Shown here in pieces: positions 1 through 6,972 of a stretch of 64,000 nucleotides of DNA. A program made the position numbers and the translations under genes. This DNA is from UBA2767 sp965228625 (GTDB lineage Bacteria; Pseudomonadota; Alphaproteobacteria; Rhizobiales; Methyloligellaceae): NCBI GenBank assembly GCA_965228625.1, contig OZ245829.1:1550001-1614000 (forward strand). The letters are read 5' to 3'. Numbering within the stretch: position 1 is the first letter of the stretch; each line of letters begins with the position of its first letter. The notes beneath the pieces are model-generated. The model made no database searches and was not told the origin of the DNA. It saw only the letters and a list, made by a program, of their open reading frames with translations.

Positions 1-1
1 C

Positions 2-640
2 GCCCAGGGTTTTGTCCTCGGCGGCCTCGTTCAAGGCATCCAGACCGATGGTGAGACGTTCACGGGCCACCCGCTCGACTGGTTCACACCCTTCTCCATC
101 ATGTGCGCTTTCGGGCTCGTCATCGGTTACGCACTCCTCGGCACATGCTGGCTGATGCTGAAGACGGAAGGCCCGGTGAGCGAACGCGCCCGGCGGCACG
201 CCCTTCCCCTGCTCGCCGGCATGATCGTATTCATCGGCGCGGTCAGCGTCTGGACGCCGCTTCAGGAACCGCACATTTTCGAGCGTTGGTTCTCGCTCCC
301 CAACCTGCTTCTGCTTGCGCCGGTTCCATTGCTGACCGCGGCGGTCGCCTACTGGTGCTATCACGCCATCAGGACCGGCAGGGACCTCGCACCGTTTGTT
401 GCGACCATTCTGCTGTTCATGCTCGCCTATATCGGGCTCGCCATCTCCAAGTTCCCCTTCATCGTACCGCCGGCGCAACCCGGCGGCGGCCTGAACCTCT
501 GGGACACGTCCGCGGCGCCGGAGTCGCAGCTATTCATGCTGATCGGTGTCCTCCTGCTGCTGCCGATCATCCTCGGCTACACGGTGCTGTCCTACTGGGC
601 ATTTCGCGGAAAAGTCCGCCCCGGAGAGGGTTACCACTAG
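2..640 (+). CDS. cydB: Cytochrome bd-type ubiquinol oxidase subunit II, C-terminal part
   Basis: The open frame enters from the left edge and ends in TAG at 638-640, so the 5' end is outside the window. The visible ~212 residues contain the subunit II core (AQGFVLGGLVQGI, then WFTPFSIMCAFGLVIGYALL) and five or six hydrophobic helices, ending in the short RGKVRPGEGYH tail. CydB/CioB pairs with the haem-bearing CydA to reduce O2 with quinol at the inner membrane. The C-terminal helix arrangement (FPFIVPP followed by SAAPESQLFMLIGVLLLLPIILGYT) is typical of the CioB-like branch. CydA should lie just upstream. Subfamily (CydB versus cyanide-insensitive CioB) cannot be settled from this part alone. 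Confidence 0.88.
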   Translation, partial: AQGFVLGGLVQGIQTDGETFTGHPLDWFTPFSIMCAFGLVIGYALLGTCWLMLKTEGPVSERARRHALPLLAGMIVFIGAVSVWTPLQEPHIFERWFSLPNLLLLAPVPLLTAAVAYWCYHAIRTGRDLAPFVATILLFMLAYIGLAISKFPFIVPPAQPGGGLNLWDTSAAPESQLFMLIGVLLLLPIILGYTVLSYWAFRGKVRPGEGYH

Positions 641-782
641 CGAAACAGGACCAATCTCATCGCGATATTTTGACCGGCGGCGAAAATCCTTTGCCGCTGC
701 CGACATTCTAGTCCCGCGCGATTGCGCCTATAATTTCTCCCGACAAATGCCCCCCAAAAGGCATAGCAAGGGAGTACCGCTC

Positions 783-1781
783 ATGTCTGAAAGATCCCCG
801 CATATCTCACGCCGCGCATTGCTCGCGGGTGCCGCCGGAACGGCAGCGTTCGCGTCCATGTCGGCCCGGTTTCCAACGCCTGCGTCGGCGCAGGCGCCGA
901 TGATGGGACCGTCGAAGCCGACCCACAATCGCTTCAAGCTCGGTGACTTCGAGGTCACGACGCTCAACGACGGCGCCGTCAACGTTCCGAAGGTGCATCC
1001 CATTTTCGGCAAGAACAAAACACCGGACGAGGTGAAGGCCCATCTCGCCACCCACAACCTGCCGGCGGACAAGATGGTGATTTCGTTCACGCCGGTGATC
1101 GTCAACACCGGCAAGGAAGTCGTGATGTTCGACTCAGGCTACGGCGAGGAAGCGCGCGAGCGCGGCGCGGGCAAGGCCGCCGCGGCGCTGGCCTCCGCCG
1201 GGTTCAAGCCGGAACAGATCGACGTCATCGTCGTCACCCACTGCCACCCGGACCACGTCAGCGGCCTGATGGAGAACGGCAAGGCCGTCTATCCCAATGC
1301 GCGCTATGTCACCGGCGACACCGAGTACAATTTCTGGTCCAAGAAGGAGCACCTGGAGAGCAGCGACAAGAACATGGTCCGCCGCGCGACAGCGGTGCAC
1401 AACAATCTCGTGCCGCTCGCCGAGAAGACGAGCTTCATCAAGCCGGGCGCCGATGTGGTCACCGGAATCACATCGGTCGAGTCTTTCGGCCACACGCCGG
1501 GGCACCTGTGCTACCGCATCGAGAGCGGCGGCAAGGGCTTCCTCATCTTCGGCGACGTGACCAACCACTATGTGGCATCTCTCGCCAAGCCGGACTGGCA
1601 TTGCGCCTTCGACATGGACGCGGACAAAGCGGTGACCGCGCGCAAGAAGATCCTCGACATGGTGTCGTCGGACAAGATCCCGGCGGCCGGCTATCACATG
1701 CCCTTCCCCGCGGTCGGCCATGTGGCGAAGCACAATGACGGCTATGTCTGGATTCCGGTGAGCTACCACCTCGATCTCTAG
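783..1781 (+). CDS. Exported MBL-fold metallohydrolase (paralogue 1)
   Basis: 332 aa. I chose the ATG at 783 because it follows AAGGGAG and opens a Tat-type signal (SRRALLAG, then a hydrophobic stretch and ASAQA near residue 38). The metal-binding motif HCHPDH is at residues 153-158, with further candidate ligands H in GHTPGH near 237-241, D258 in FGDVT, and the His of AGYHMPFP near the C-terminus. This is a complete di-metal metallo-beta-lactamase site. The substrate is unknown; the class includes lactonases, sulfatases and glyoxalase II. It lies 142 nt after the bd oxidase gene and 26 nt before a paralogue, so the three may be co-transcribed. A periplasmic location is inferred from the signal. 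Confidence 0.85.
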   Translation: MSERSPHISRRALLAGAAGTAAFASMSARFPTPASAQAPMMGPSKPTHNRFKLGDFEVTTLNDGAVNVPKVHPIFGKNKTPDEVKAHLATHNLPADKMVISFTPVIVNTGKEVVMFDSGYGEEARERGAGKAAAALASAGFKPEQIDVIVVTHCHPDHVSGLMENGKAVYPNARYVTGDTEYNFWSKKEHLESSDKNMVRRATAVHNNLVPLAEKTSFIKPGADVVTGITSVESFGHTPGHLCYRIESGGKGFLIFGDVTNHYVASLAKPDWHCAFDMDADKAVTARKKILDMVSSDKIPAAGYHMPFPAVGHVAKHNDGYVWIPVSYHLDL

Positions 1782-1807
1782 AACCGAGAAAGGCGACCGG
1801 TGTTTCC

Positions 1808-2794
1808 ATGGCTCGGAACAAGTATGACGTTACCCGCCGCGGCGCCCTTGCTGCCGTGGCGGGAGCTGCCACAGTTGCACTTCCCAAATCCCTGCACTCC
1901 CCGGCGCAGGCCGCTGCGGAAATGATGGGCGTGCATCGTCCCTCGTTCTATCGTTTCGAACTCGGCAGCTTCGAGGTTTCGACCTTTCTGGATGGCACTG
2001 TGCAGCGGGACGGGCCATATCCCACCTTTGGCGGCGATCAGAGCCCGGAAACTGTCCACGCTCTGCTGGAGGAGAATTTCCTTCCGCCCACGCCGTACGA
2101 AAACAGCTATACGCCGACACTGGTCAACACCGGCAAGGAGTTGATCCTGTTCGATACGGGCAACGGACCGCTGCGCCGCGGACAGGGCGCGGGGAATCTG
2201 GCTTCGGTCATGGCCGAGGCCGGATACAAGCCGGACCAGGTCGATGTTGTGGTGATCACCCACGGTCATCCCGACCATATCGGCGGGCTGATGGAAGGCG
2301 ACGCGCCCGGTTTTCCCAATGCGCGGGTCTTGTTCGGTGCCGTCGAATTCGACTACTGGAAGAAGGGCGACAACATCCCCGAAAACCGCGTGAGAACACG
2401 CGAGCTGTTCATGGAAATCGCCGTCCCTTTCGGCGAGAAAGCAACCTTCATCAATCCCGGGGACGATGTGGCCACGGGCATTCGCGCCGTTGAGGCCTAT
2501 GGCCACTCGCCGGGCCACCTGGTTTTCCATTTGGAGAGTGAAGGCAAACAACTGCTGATCTGGGCCGATACCTGCAACAACTATGTGGTTTCGCTGCAAC
2601 GGCCGGACTGGCACGTGGCGTTCGATAACGACCATGAGCAATCCGCGGCCACGCGTAAGAGAATTTTCGACATGGTGCACACCGACCGCATTCCGGTGAT
2701 CGGATATCACATGCCGTTTGCAGCGCTCGGCTATCTCGACAAGCGCGGTGCGACCTATCACTGGGTGCCCGCCAGCTACCAGTTCAATCTCTAG
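1808..2794 (+). CDS. Exported MBL-fold metallohydrolase (paralogue 2)
   Basis: 328 aa, clearly homologous to the preceding protein over its whole length (shared VNTGKE, GYKPDQVDVV, RPDWHVAFD and GYHMPF blocks). N-terminus TRRGALAAVAGAATVAL is a Tat-like signal ending near SPAQAAA. Metal motif HGHPDH is at residues 152-157, then GHSPGHL, the Asp of IWADTCNN and GYHMPFAALGY, so the active site looks intact. The tandem pair points to an old duplication. The stop codon is shared in the palindrome CTAG (2791-2794) with the converging gene on the other strand. Substrate unknown. Confidence 0.85.
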   Translation: MARNKYDVTRRGALAAVAGAATVALPKSLHSPAQAAAEMMGVHRPSFYRFELGSFEVSTFLDGTVQRDGPYPTFGGDQSPETVHALLEENFLPPTPYENSYTPTLVNTGKELILFDTGNGPLRRGQGAGNLASVMAEAGYKPDQVDVVVITHGHPDHIGGLMEGDAPGFPNARVLFGAVEFDYWKKGDNIPENRVRTRELFMEIAVPFGEKATFINPGDDVATGIRAVEAYGHSPGHLVFHLESEGKQLLIWADTCNNYVVSLQRPDWHVAFDNDHEQSAATRKRIFDMVHTDRIPVIGYHMPFAALGYLDKRGATYHWVPASYQFNL

Positions 2795-3447
2795 AGCTCA
2801 GTTCCCGGACCGCAAGGCATGATGCGCCTCGCGCCGGCTGTCTTGAGTTTGTGATAGCTCCGTCCATCATCCACGTCCGCCAGCGTGTCCAGCGTGGCGA
2901 CGCGCATGGATTCCAGGTTGGCCAGCGTGTCGTCGAGCGTGTGCGGCGACGACCAGCGCACGCCCGCGAAGATCTTCGGCACCTTTGGCGTCCGCCGCAG
3001 GCCGACGAGCCAGTACCCGCCGTCATCGCCGGGCCCGATCACCGCATCGGCGGGGCCGAGCGCGGCAAAGGCCTGCGCGACGTGGCCGCGCGTGATCTCC
3101 GGGATATCCGTGCCGATGAACACCACCGGCCCCGGCGGCAACCACTCGAAGATCCCCTGCATGCGCGTGCCGAGATCGCCCTGCCCCTGCCGGATATACC
3201 CGAAGGCGCTAGGCCACACAGGTGCATGAACGGAGATGTCCGGCGTCACCGCGATCAGCGTGCGCCAGCGCGGATCGCACGCGAGCCGCGCGGTCACGTT
3301 GCGCAGCGCGTTCCGGTAAAAGGCCGTCGCCGTGACGGAGCCGATGTCTTTTGCGAGGCGCGACTTGACCGCGCCGCAGCGCGGTTCCTTGGCCATCACG
3401 ACGAGCCATCTCTGGAACGCCGGACCGGCCCTGAAAGCGTCAGTCAT
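2791..3447 (-). CDS. TIGR04282/DUF2064-family glycosyltransferase-like protein
   Basis: 218 aa. The sequence matches the DUF2064 (TIGR04282) pattern: MAKEPRCGAVKSRLAKDIG near the start (nucleotide-binding loop), VVFIGTDIPEI, then GPGDDGGYWLVGLR, WSSPHTLDDTLANL and LADVDDG. Family members are usually labelled 'arsenosugar biosynthesis glycosyltransferase' because of gene neighbourhoods; a GT-A-like nucleotidyltransferase fold is expected and the actual substrate is not established. Its start overlaps the stop of the upstream glycosyltransferase gene by 8 nt (ATG inside TATGACTGA), so translation of the two is probably coupled. Confidence 0.8.
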   Translation of the reverse strand: MTDAFRAGPAFQRWLVVMAKEPRCGAVKSRLAKDIGSVTATAFYRNALRNVTARLACDPRWRTLIAVTPDISVHAPVWPSAFGYIRQGQGDLGTRMQGIFEWLPPGPVVFIGTDIPEITRGHVAQAFAALGPADAVIGPGDDGGYWLVGLRRTPKVPKIFAGVRWSSPHTLDDTLANLESMRVATLDTLADVDDGRSYHKLKTAGARRIMPCGPGTEL

Positions 3448-4129
3448 ACAGGCGGACGATGGTGCGCGGCGAGACCCGCAGATAGTAGAGCGACAGGCAG
3501 GCGAAATTGCGCGCCACGCGGGTGAGATAGCCGTCGCGCTTGTAGCGCATGGCGCTCGTCACCGCCTTGGTGCGCATCATGACGAGCCGCCGGCGTCCGA
3601 GCCGCCGCACCAGGTCCACATCTTCCATGAGCGGCAGCGGCCGGTAGCCGCCGAGCGAAGAGTAAAGCCGTTTCGGGATCAGCAGTCCCTGATCGCCATA
3701 GGGGAAGCGGAATAGGGTGCAGCGCCACCCGACGATCTTCTCGAGAATGCGCGGGCGGGCGCCGAAGTCATCGAGCGCAAAGGAGAACGCCGCCGCTGCC
3801 AGCGGCCGGGTTCCCGCATCGACCCGTTCCATGAAGGCCGCCGCTTCCTGCTCCCAGCCCGGCTGCAGTACCGTGTCGGCATGGAGGAACAGCAGCCAGT
3901 CGGAGCGGGCATGCTGCGCGCCTTCAGCAAGCTGCGGTCCCCTGCCCCGCGCGCAGGTGACGAACTCGGCCCCGGCAATGTCGGCGATCTCGGAGGTGCC
4001 GTCCTCCGACCCGCCGTCGGCGATGATCACCTCGCGCACGACGCCCTGCACCACCGCCGGCACCAGCGCGCTCAACGTCGCCGTCAGCCCTGCCTCGGCG
4101 TTCAGGGTCGGTATCACCACGGAAATCAT
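3440..4129 (-). CDS. TIGR04283-family glycosyltransferase (GT2)
   Basis: 229 aa. GT2 fold signs: ISVVIPTLNAEAGL at the N-terminus, IIADGGSEDGT near residues 35-46, DWLLFLHADTVLQPGW near 75-90 (DxD-like metal site HAD), and GDQGLLIPKRLYSSLGGY followed by LMEDVDLVRR. It corresponds to TIGR04283, usually found with the DUF2064 partner encoded immediately downstream (8-nt overlap). The 5' ~74 bp of this gene plus its leader recur as module R1 at about 5.5, 6.3 and 7.0 kb, so this intact copy is the probable source of those fragments. Donor and acceptor sugars are unknown. Confidence 0.82.
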   Translation of the reverse strand: MISVVIPTLNAEAGLTATLSALVPAVVQGVVREVIIADGGSEDGTSEIADIAGAEFVTCARGRGPQLAEGAQHARSDWLLFLHADTVLQPGWEQEAAAFMERVDAGTRPLAAAAFSFALDDFGARPRILEKIVGWRCTLFRFPYGDQGLLIPKRLYSSLGGYRPLPLMEDVDLVRRLGRRRLVMMRTKAVTSAMRYKRDGYLTRVARNFACLSLYYLRVSPRTIVRLYD

Positions 4130-4172
4130 GGGCGCGACCTATCATGTCTTGGCCGAAAGCGGCAAGGTGTGG
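4068..4172 (-). repeat. Module R1, parental copy (5' end of the GT2 gene and its leader)
   Basis: Positions 4092-4172 are repeated at 7020-7100 with one visible mismatch (GGCC versus GGGC near 4152). Shorter, more diverged copies start near 5485 and 6263. The repeated part covers the first ~20 codons of the GT2 gene plus about 45 nt upstream of its ATG, which would include its translation start and possibly its promoter. Confidence 0.85.
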
Positions 4173-4294
4173 CGACTTTCGGTTAATCGAGTCGACCACT
4201 CTACTAACGATATTTAGGATGCTTCAGTCCAACCGACGGAAAGGCGGACGTGCGGGACTTGAGTGAGGATGTGTACGCTGTCAGAGGAATGATA

Positions 4295-4939
4295 ATGCCG
4301 TATCGGATTGTGATGACACGAGCGGTGAAGTATTCCGTCCGTAAAACATGGGAGCCTCCGCTACCATACGGGCCCGATAGCCTGGACTTCTGTATTAAAC
4401 GCGGCATCCCTCTTTCAGACGATCAGATTGAGGAACTTCAAAACCATCAGTTGTTGATAAAGGCGTATCGAGGAAATCTTGTCGATATTATCGGATGGCA
4501 AATGGGACCATTCTTTGTTACAAATATAATCAAAGAATTAATCGAAAAATTGGAGCCTGAAATTCATAATTTCTATGAAATCCAAACAACTTTTGAGAAG
4601 AAAAGTAGGCCCACAGATAGAACGTATTACCTATTGCTCATCAAACAATCTGCTGATGCCGTTGACTTGGAAGAATCAGACACTATTCCGAGTCGATATA
4701 GGGAAAGTGTTTTGTTGAAAACTGGACCTAGCGCCAAGTGCTTTCTCTTAGCTGAAAAGATCAAGGGAATGCATCTGTGGCGCGGCAAAGATCCATTGCA
4801 TGGATTTTTTTTCTGCTCTGATCAATTTGAACAAGCTGTACGCGAGAGCGGCTGCAAGGGCTGGGAGTTTGATAAGTGTGACCTTACGGATCGCAGTTCG
4901 TGTAAGTCAGAGCCGCAAAATACCGTTACGGAGGCATAA
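4295..4939 (+). CDS. Imm11/DUF1629-like putative immunity protein
   Basis: 214 aa from the ATG at 4295, chosen because AGAGG (4283-4287) lies 7 nt upstream; in-frame GTG 4250 and ATG 4289 are poorer. Base composition is clearly AT-richer than the flanking chromosome. No signal peptide or membrane segment. The C-terminal part (KIKGMHLWRGKD, FFCSDQFEQAVRESGC, KGWEFDKCD) has the layout of Imm11 (DUF1629) proteins, which are often encoded beside polymorphic toxins, but this is pattern recognition, not a search result. No toxin gene is adjacent. It sits between the R1 parental copy and the first R2 module, as the first cargo gene of the repeat island. Confidence 0.55.
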   Translation: MPYRIVMTRAVKYSVRKTWEPPLPYGPDSLDFCIKRGIPLSDDQIEELQNHQLLIKAYRGNLVDIIGWQMGPFFVTNIIKELIEKLEPEIHNFYEIQTTFEKKSRPTDRTYYLLLIKQSADAVDLEESDTIPSRYRESVLLKTGPSAKCFLLAEKIKGMHLWRGKDPLHGFFFCSDQFEQAVRESGCKGWEFDKCDLTDRSSCKSEPQNTVTEA

Positions 4940-4948
4940 GGTTACGTC

Positions 4949-4966
4949 GTTACGGGGACAGTTCAC
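4949..4966 (+). repeat. Degenerate copy of the GATTACGGTGACAGTTTAC motif
   Basis: GTTACGGGGACAGTTCAC, starting 10 nt after the stop of the Imm11-like gene and directly before module R2. It differs from the consensus at a few positions but keeps TTACGG-GACAGTT-AC. Confidence 0.6.
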
Positions 4967-4984
4967 TCGTTACCATCGACCCCA

Positions 4985-5093
4985 GGGCGGACAGTGAGAA
5001 ATGCTCCAGGACCTCAAGTCACAGGTCTTCCCGGACCGGACCATCAAGTATCTCGGCATGGTCGACGGGAAGACGGGTGTAAGGGAGGTATAG
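4985..5093 (+). repeat. Module R2, copy 1 (contains a 30-codon open frame)
   Basis: ATG at 5001 opens a frame of 30 codons ending TAG at 5091-5093; it starts MLQDLKSQVF and ends DGKTGVREV. The same 93-nt frame recurs at 5575-5667 and 6359-6451 with only a few substitutions (GMVDGKTG, GMADGKTG, DMVDGRPG). A fourth partial copy is at 9569-9598. The peptide matches nothing I recognise; it may be the truncated start of a larger gene. Confidence 0.75.
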
Positions 5094-5129
5094 AGAGGTT
5101 ATTTATGGCCATTTGTTTTTATTAGTCAC

Positions 5130-5393
5130 ATGAGAGAATTATTCTTATTCCTCCTTTCGGCAAGCATTATTGGCTTGTTGTTCGTTTTTTTCTCGTGGAT
5201 ATACATAAGTGGATTTGATTTTTTGACGTACAAGACTAAGTGGATAATAGATGATCTATCAAGGAAAGAAAAAAGCAATTTAAAAGAAAAGAAGCATCCT
5301 AAGGCGCTCGATTATTTTGGCGGAATATTTTTCGGGTCACTAATTACAGCAATTTTATCAGCAGTTGCGTTAACAGTTATGGGATTACGATGA
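5130..5393 (+). CDS. Small AT-rich two-helix membrane protein
   Basis: 87 aa, unrecognised. An N-terminal hydrophobic helix (LFLFLLSASIIGLLFVFFSWIYI), a charged lysine-rich middle (SRKEKSNLKEKKHPK) and a C-terminal helix (GGIFFGSLITAILSAVALTVMGL) predict two membrane spans with a cytoplasmic basic loop. Composition is strongly AT-rich against its neighbours. It lies 36 nt after module R2 and ends directly at a degenerate run of the GATTACGGTGACAG motif, i.e. it is a cargo gene bounded by repeats on both sides. There is no good Shine-Dalgarno before the ATG, so the start is uncertain. Small membrane proteins in such arrays can be immunity proteins, but nothing here proves that. Confidence 0.5.
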   Translation: MRELFLFLLSASIIGLLFVFFSWIYISGFDFLTYKTKWIIDDLSRKEKSNLKEKKHPKALDYFGGIFFGSLITAILSAVALTVMGLR

Positions 5394-5415
5394 CAGGATG
5401 ACGGTGGATTACGGT

Positions 5416-5434
5416 GATTACGGTGACAGTTTAC
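5416..5434 (+). repeat. GATTACGGTGACAGTTTAC motif
   Basis: Perfect 19-nt copy, preceded from about 5391 by partial tandem iterations (GGATTACGGTGATTACGGTG). It is joined directly to module R1 copy A. Its reverse strand supplies the last codons and TAA stop of the chimeric reading frame at 5418-5546. Confidence 0.85.
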
Positions 5435-5546
5435 CAAATTGTTTGCCCTCAATGGGTTTAGTGCCTCGTTTCTTTCGTTCCAACGCGCTCAAGGTCGCCG
5501 TCAGCCCGGCCTCGGCATTCAGGGTCGGTATCACCACGGACATCAT
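5418..5546 (-). pseudogene. Module R1 copy A: GT2 5' fragment fused to a basic tail (42 codons)
   Basis: On the minus strand ATG at 5546 begins SVVIPTLNAEAGLTATLSAL, as in the intact glycosyltransferase at 3440-4129. The frame then departs into a lysine/arginine-rich tail (ERKKRGTKPIEGKQFGKLSP) and stops at TAA inside the GATTACGGTGACAG motif. No GT catalytic residues remain, so enzyme function is lost. The same 42-codon chimera with the same length occurs at 6929-7057. Confidence 0.65.
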
Positions 5547-5560
5547 GGGCGCAACCTATA

Positions 5561-5667
5561 GCGGGCAGGAGGAAATGCTCCAGGACCTCAAGTCACAGGT
5601 CTTCCCGGACCGGACCATCAAGTATCTCGGCATGGCCGACGGGAAGACGGGTGTAAGGGAGGTTTGA
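5561..5667 (+). repeat. Module R2, copy 2
   Basis: Joined head-to-head to R1 copy A: the R1 ATG (5546, minus) and the R2 ATG (5575, plus) are 28 nt apart. AGGAGG precedes the R2 ATG by 2 nt. The 93-nt frame 5575-5667 is intact and ends in TGA. Confidence 0.75.
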
Positions 5668-5807
5668 GGTGACGGGAATATGATGGCAATGCTTACTAAT
5701 TTCCATTAGCACCATTTTCCGCGCCGTATGTCTTCTGCCCGTTCTCTGCATTGTAGGGAGTCATTGTTGCAACTCTTACGAGCATTCGAAGAGTGTGTCT
5801 ATTGAAG

Positions 5808-6041
5808 ATGACTGATTATTGCGCGACCTATAATTGGCTCATTCCTAAGTACCTTACCATTACGATGCTTGTAGCATTGGCGGTAGGTTGTCTTATTATG
5901 TGGCGCTCATTTAAAGCAGCAATCAAGTCTCCGCCAAATCACATTCGCCTCCAATCGTTCAACTTCAAAAAATACCCAGAAAACATCTTCGGTTTTGCTG
6001 TTTTCTTTTGCCCTTTGTGGGGAGCGTTTTTCTGCGGTTAG
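5808..6041 (+). CDS. Small membrane protein, duplicated cargo gene copy 1
   Basis: 77 aa from the ATG at 5808 (in-frame GTG 5793 would add five residues). One clear transmembrane helix (YLTITMLVALAVGCLIMW) is followed by RSFKAAIKSPPNHIRLQSF, and a second weaker hydrophobic segment (NIFGFAVFFCPLWGAFFCG) ends the protein. AT-rich. Copy 2 lies at 6592-6825 with differences such as IPKY to THEY and FFCPLWGA to SWTVWGG, i.e. substitutions but no frameshift, which suggests both copies stay under coding constraint. Function unknown. Confidence 0.55.
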   Translation: MTDYCATYNWLIPKYLTITMLVALAVGCLIMWRSFKAAIKSPPNHIRLQSFNFKKYPENIFGFAVFFCPLWGAFFCG

Positions 6042-6071
6042 ACCGCAGGAACCATGCTACGAGGAGAAACA

Positions 6072-6164
6072 ATGTTAAAAACAGTCGGTGTTACATTCAC
6101 AGCTGAAGTTTCTCCGTTAGGTTTTCCTATTGGTTTGGCAGGGATTACGGTGGGATTACGGTGA
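6072..6164 (+). pseudogene. Truncated gene start, copy 1, cut by the repeat motif
   Basis: ATG at 6072 follows a strong GAGGAG with good spacing and reads TVGVTFTAEVSPLGFPIGLA before running into the GATTACGGTG repeat, where it stops at TGA 6162-6164. The identical arrangement at 6856 diverges exactly at the same junction. This looks like the 5' end of a gene whose remainder was replaced by repeat sequence. The parent protein is not recognised. Confidence 0.45.
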
Positions 6165-6212
6165 CAGGGATTACGGTGACAGTTTACTAAATTGATTACG
6201 GTGACAGTTTAC
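6143..6212 (+). repeat. Cluster of four GATTACGGTG(ACAGTTTAC) motifs
   Basis: Partial copy at 6143-6153, GATTACGGTGACAG at 6154-6167, and full 19-nt copies at 6169-6187 and 6194-6212, all on the plus strand and back-to-back or separated by a few bases. Such head-to-tail stuttering suggests repeated insertion at, or slippage within, the motif. Confidence 0.85.
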
Positions 6213-6303
6213 CAAATTTTTTGCCGTCATCGGGCTTAGCGCCTGGTTACTTCCGTCCCAGCGCGCTCAGCGTGGCCGTCAGCCCGGCCTCGGCGTTCAG
6301 CGT
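6213..6303 (-). repeat. Module R1, copy B (truncated)
   Basis: Carries the tail region and the GT2-derived core (TLNAEAGLTATLSALGRK on the minus strand) but has an in-frame TAA after GRK. It is cut on the ATG side by another GATTACGGTGACAGTTTAC copy at 6305-6323, so neither GT start codon nor leader remains. Confidence 0.75.
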
Positions 6304-6304
6304 C

Positions 6305-6323
6305 GATTACGGTGACAGTTTAC
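6305..6323 (+). repeat. GATTACGGTGACAGTTTAC motif interrupting R1 copy B
   Basis: Perfect 19-nt copy placed inside what is continuous R1-R2 sequence in copy A, which marks it as an insertion or recombination junction. Confidence 0.85.
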
Positions 6324-6332
6324 TCTTTAGCA

Positions 6333-6451
6333 TCGGCCCCCATGGTGGGCAGGGAGAAATGCTCCAGGACCTCAAGTCACAGGTCTTCCCGGACCGCACC
6401 ATCAAGTATCTCGACATGGTCGACGGGAGGCCAGGTGTGCGGGAGGTTTGA
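6333..6451 (+). repeat. Module R2, copy 3
   Basis: Frame 6359-6451 (93 nt, TGA stop) preceded by AGGGAGAA. Relative to copy 2 it has G-to-D, A-to-V, K-to-R and T-to-P substitutions but no frame disruption. Confidence 0.75.
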
Positions 6452-6591
6452 GGTGGCGGGAATGTGATGGCAATGCTTACTAAATTTCATTCGTACGATT
6501 TTCCGCGCCGTATGTCTTCTGCGCGTTCTCTGCATTGTAGAGAGTCATTGTTGCAACTATTACGAGCATTCGAAGAGTGTGTCTATTGAAG

Positions 6592-6825
6592 ATGACTGAT
6601 TATTGCGCAATCTATAATTGGCTCACTCATGAGTACCTTACCATTACGCTACTTGTAGCATTGACGGTAGGTTGTCTTATTATGTGGCGCTCATTTAAAG
6701 CAGCAAGCAAGTCTCCGCCAAATCACATTCGCCTCCAATCGTTCAACTTCAAAAAATACCCAGAAAACATCTTCGGGTTTGCTGTTTTCAGTTGGACCGT
6801 GTGGGGAGGGTTTTTTTGCGGTTAG
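6592..6825 (+). CDS. Small membrane protein, duplicated cargo gene copy 2
   Basis: 77 aa from ATG 6592, paralogue of the gene at 5808 with the same length and organisation: a transmembrane segment (YLTITLLVALTVGCLIMW), the invariant block SPPNHIRLQSFNFKKYPEN, and a C-terminal hydrophobic stretch that has changed most (FAVFSWTVWGGFFCG). Followed after 30 nt by the same truncated second gene. Function unknown; a membrane location is the only supported inference. Confidence 0.55.
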   Translation: MTDYCAIYNWLTHEYLTITLLVALTVGCLIMWRSFKAASKSPPNHIRLQSFNFKKYPENIFGFAVFSWTVWGGFFCG

Positions 6826-6855
6826 GCCACAGGAAACACGTTACGAGGAGAAATA

Positions 6856-6972
6856 ATGTCAAGAACAGTCGGTGTTACATTCACAGCTGAAATTTCTCCG
6901 TTAGGTTTTCCTATTGGTTTGGCAGGGATTACGGTGACAGTTTACCAAATTGTTTGCCGTCATTCGGCTTAG
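6856..6972 (+). pseudogene. Truncated gene start, copy 2, cut by the repeat motif
   Basis: ATG 6856 behind GAGGAG encodes RTVGVTFTAEISPLGFPIGL and then reads through the GATTACGGTGACAGTTTAC motif (6927-6945) into R1 copy C, ending TAG 6970-6972. It shares its first ~26 codons with the frame at 6072; the ends differ because different repeat sequence follows. Confidence 0.45.

Larger units (their letters stand above)
5561..6972 (+). repeat. Tandem duplication with a 784-bp period (R2 plus cargo)
   Basis: R2 frames start at 5575 and 6359 and the 77-aa cargo genes at 5808 and 6592, both offset by exactly 784. The second truncated genes start at 6072 and 6856, also offset 784. Sequence between R2 and the cargo gene (5668-5807 versus 6452-6591) is nearly identical apart from scattered substitutions. 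Divergence between the units shows the duplication is not an assembly duplicate of the same molecule. Confidence 0.9.

Noticed and set aside
4295..4939. Complete toxin-immunity system around the Imm11-like gene
   Set aside because: No adjacent toxin, Rhs, CdiA or secretion gene is visible; only the putative immunity-type protein can be supported.
5001..5093. Calling each R2 frame an independent functional gene
   Set aside because: The 30-codon peptides have no recognisable family and the spacing of AGGAGG to ATG (2 nt) is poor; reported as a repeat module instead.
5391..6323. Possible CRISPR array (short motif repeated several times)
   Set aside because: Copies of GATTACGGTGACAG are irregularly spaced or directly abutting, without unique equal-length spacers, and no cas genes are near.
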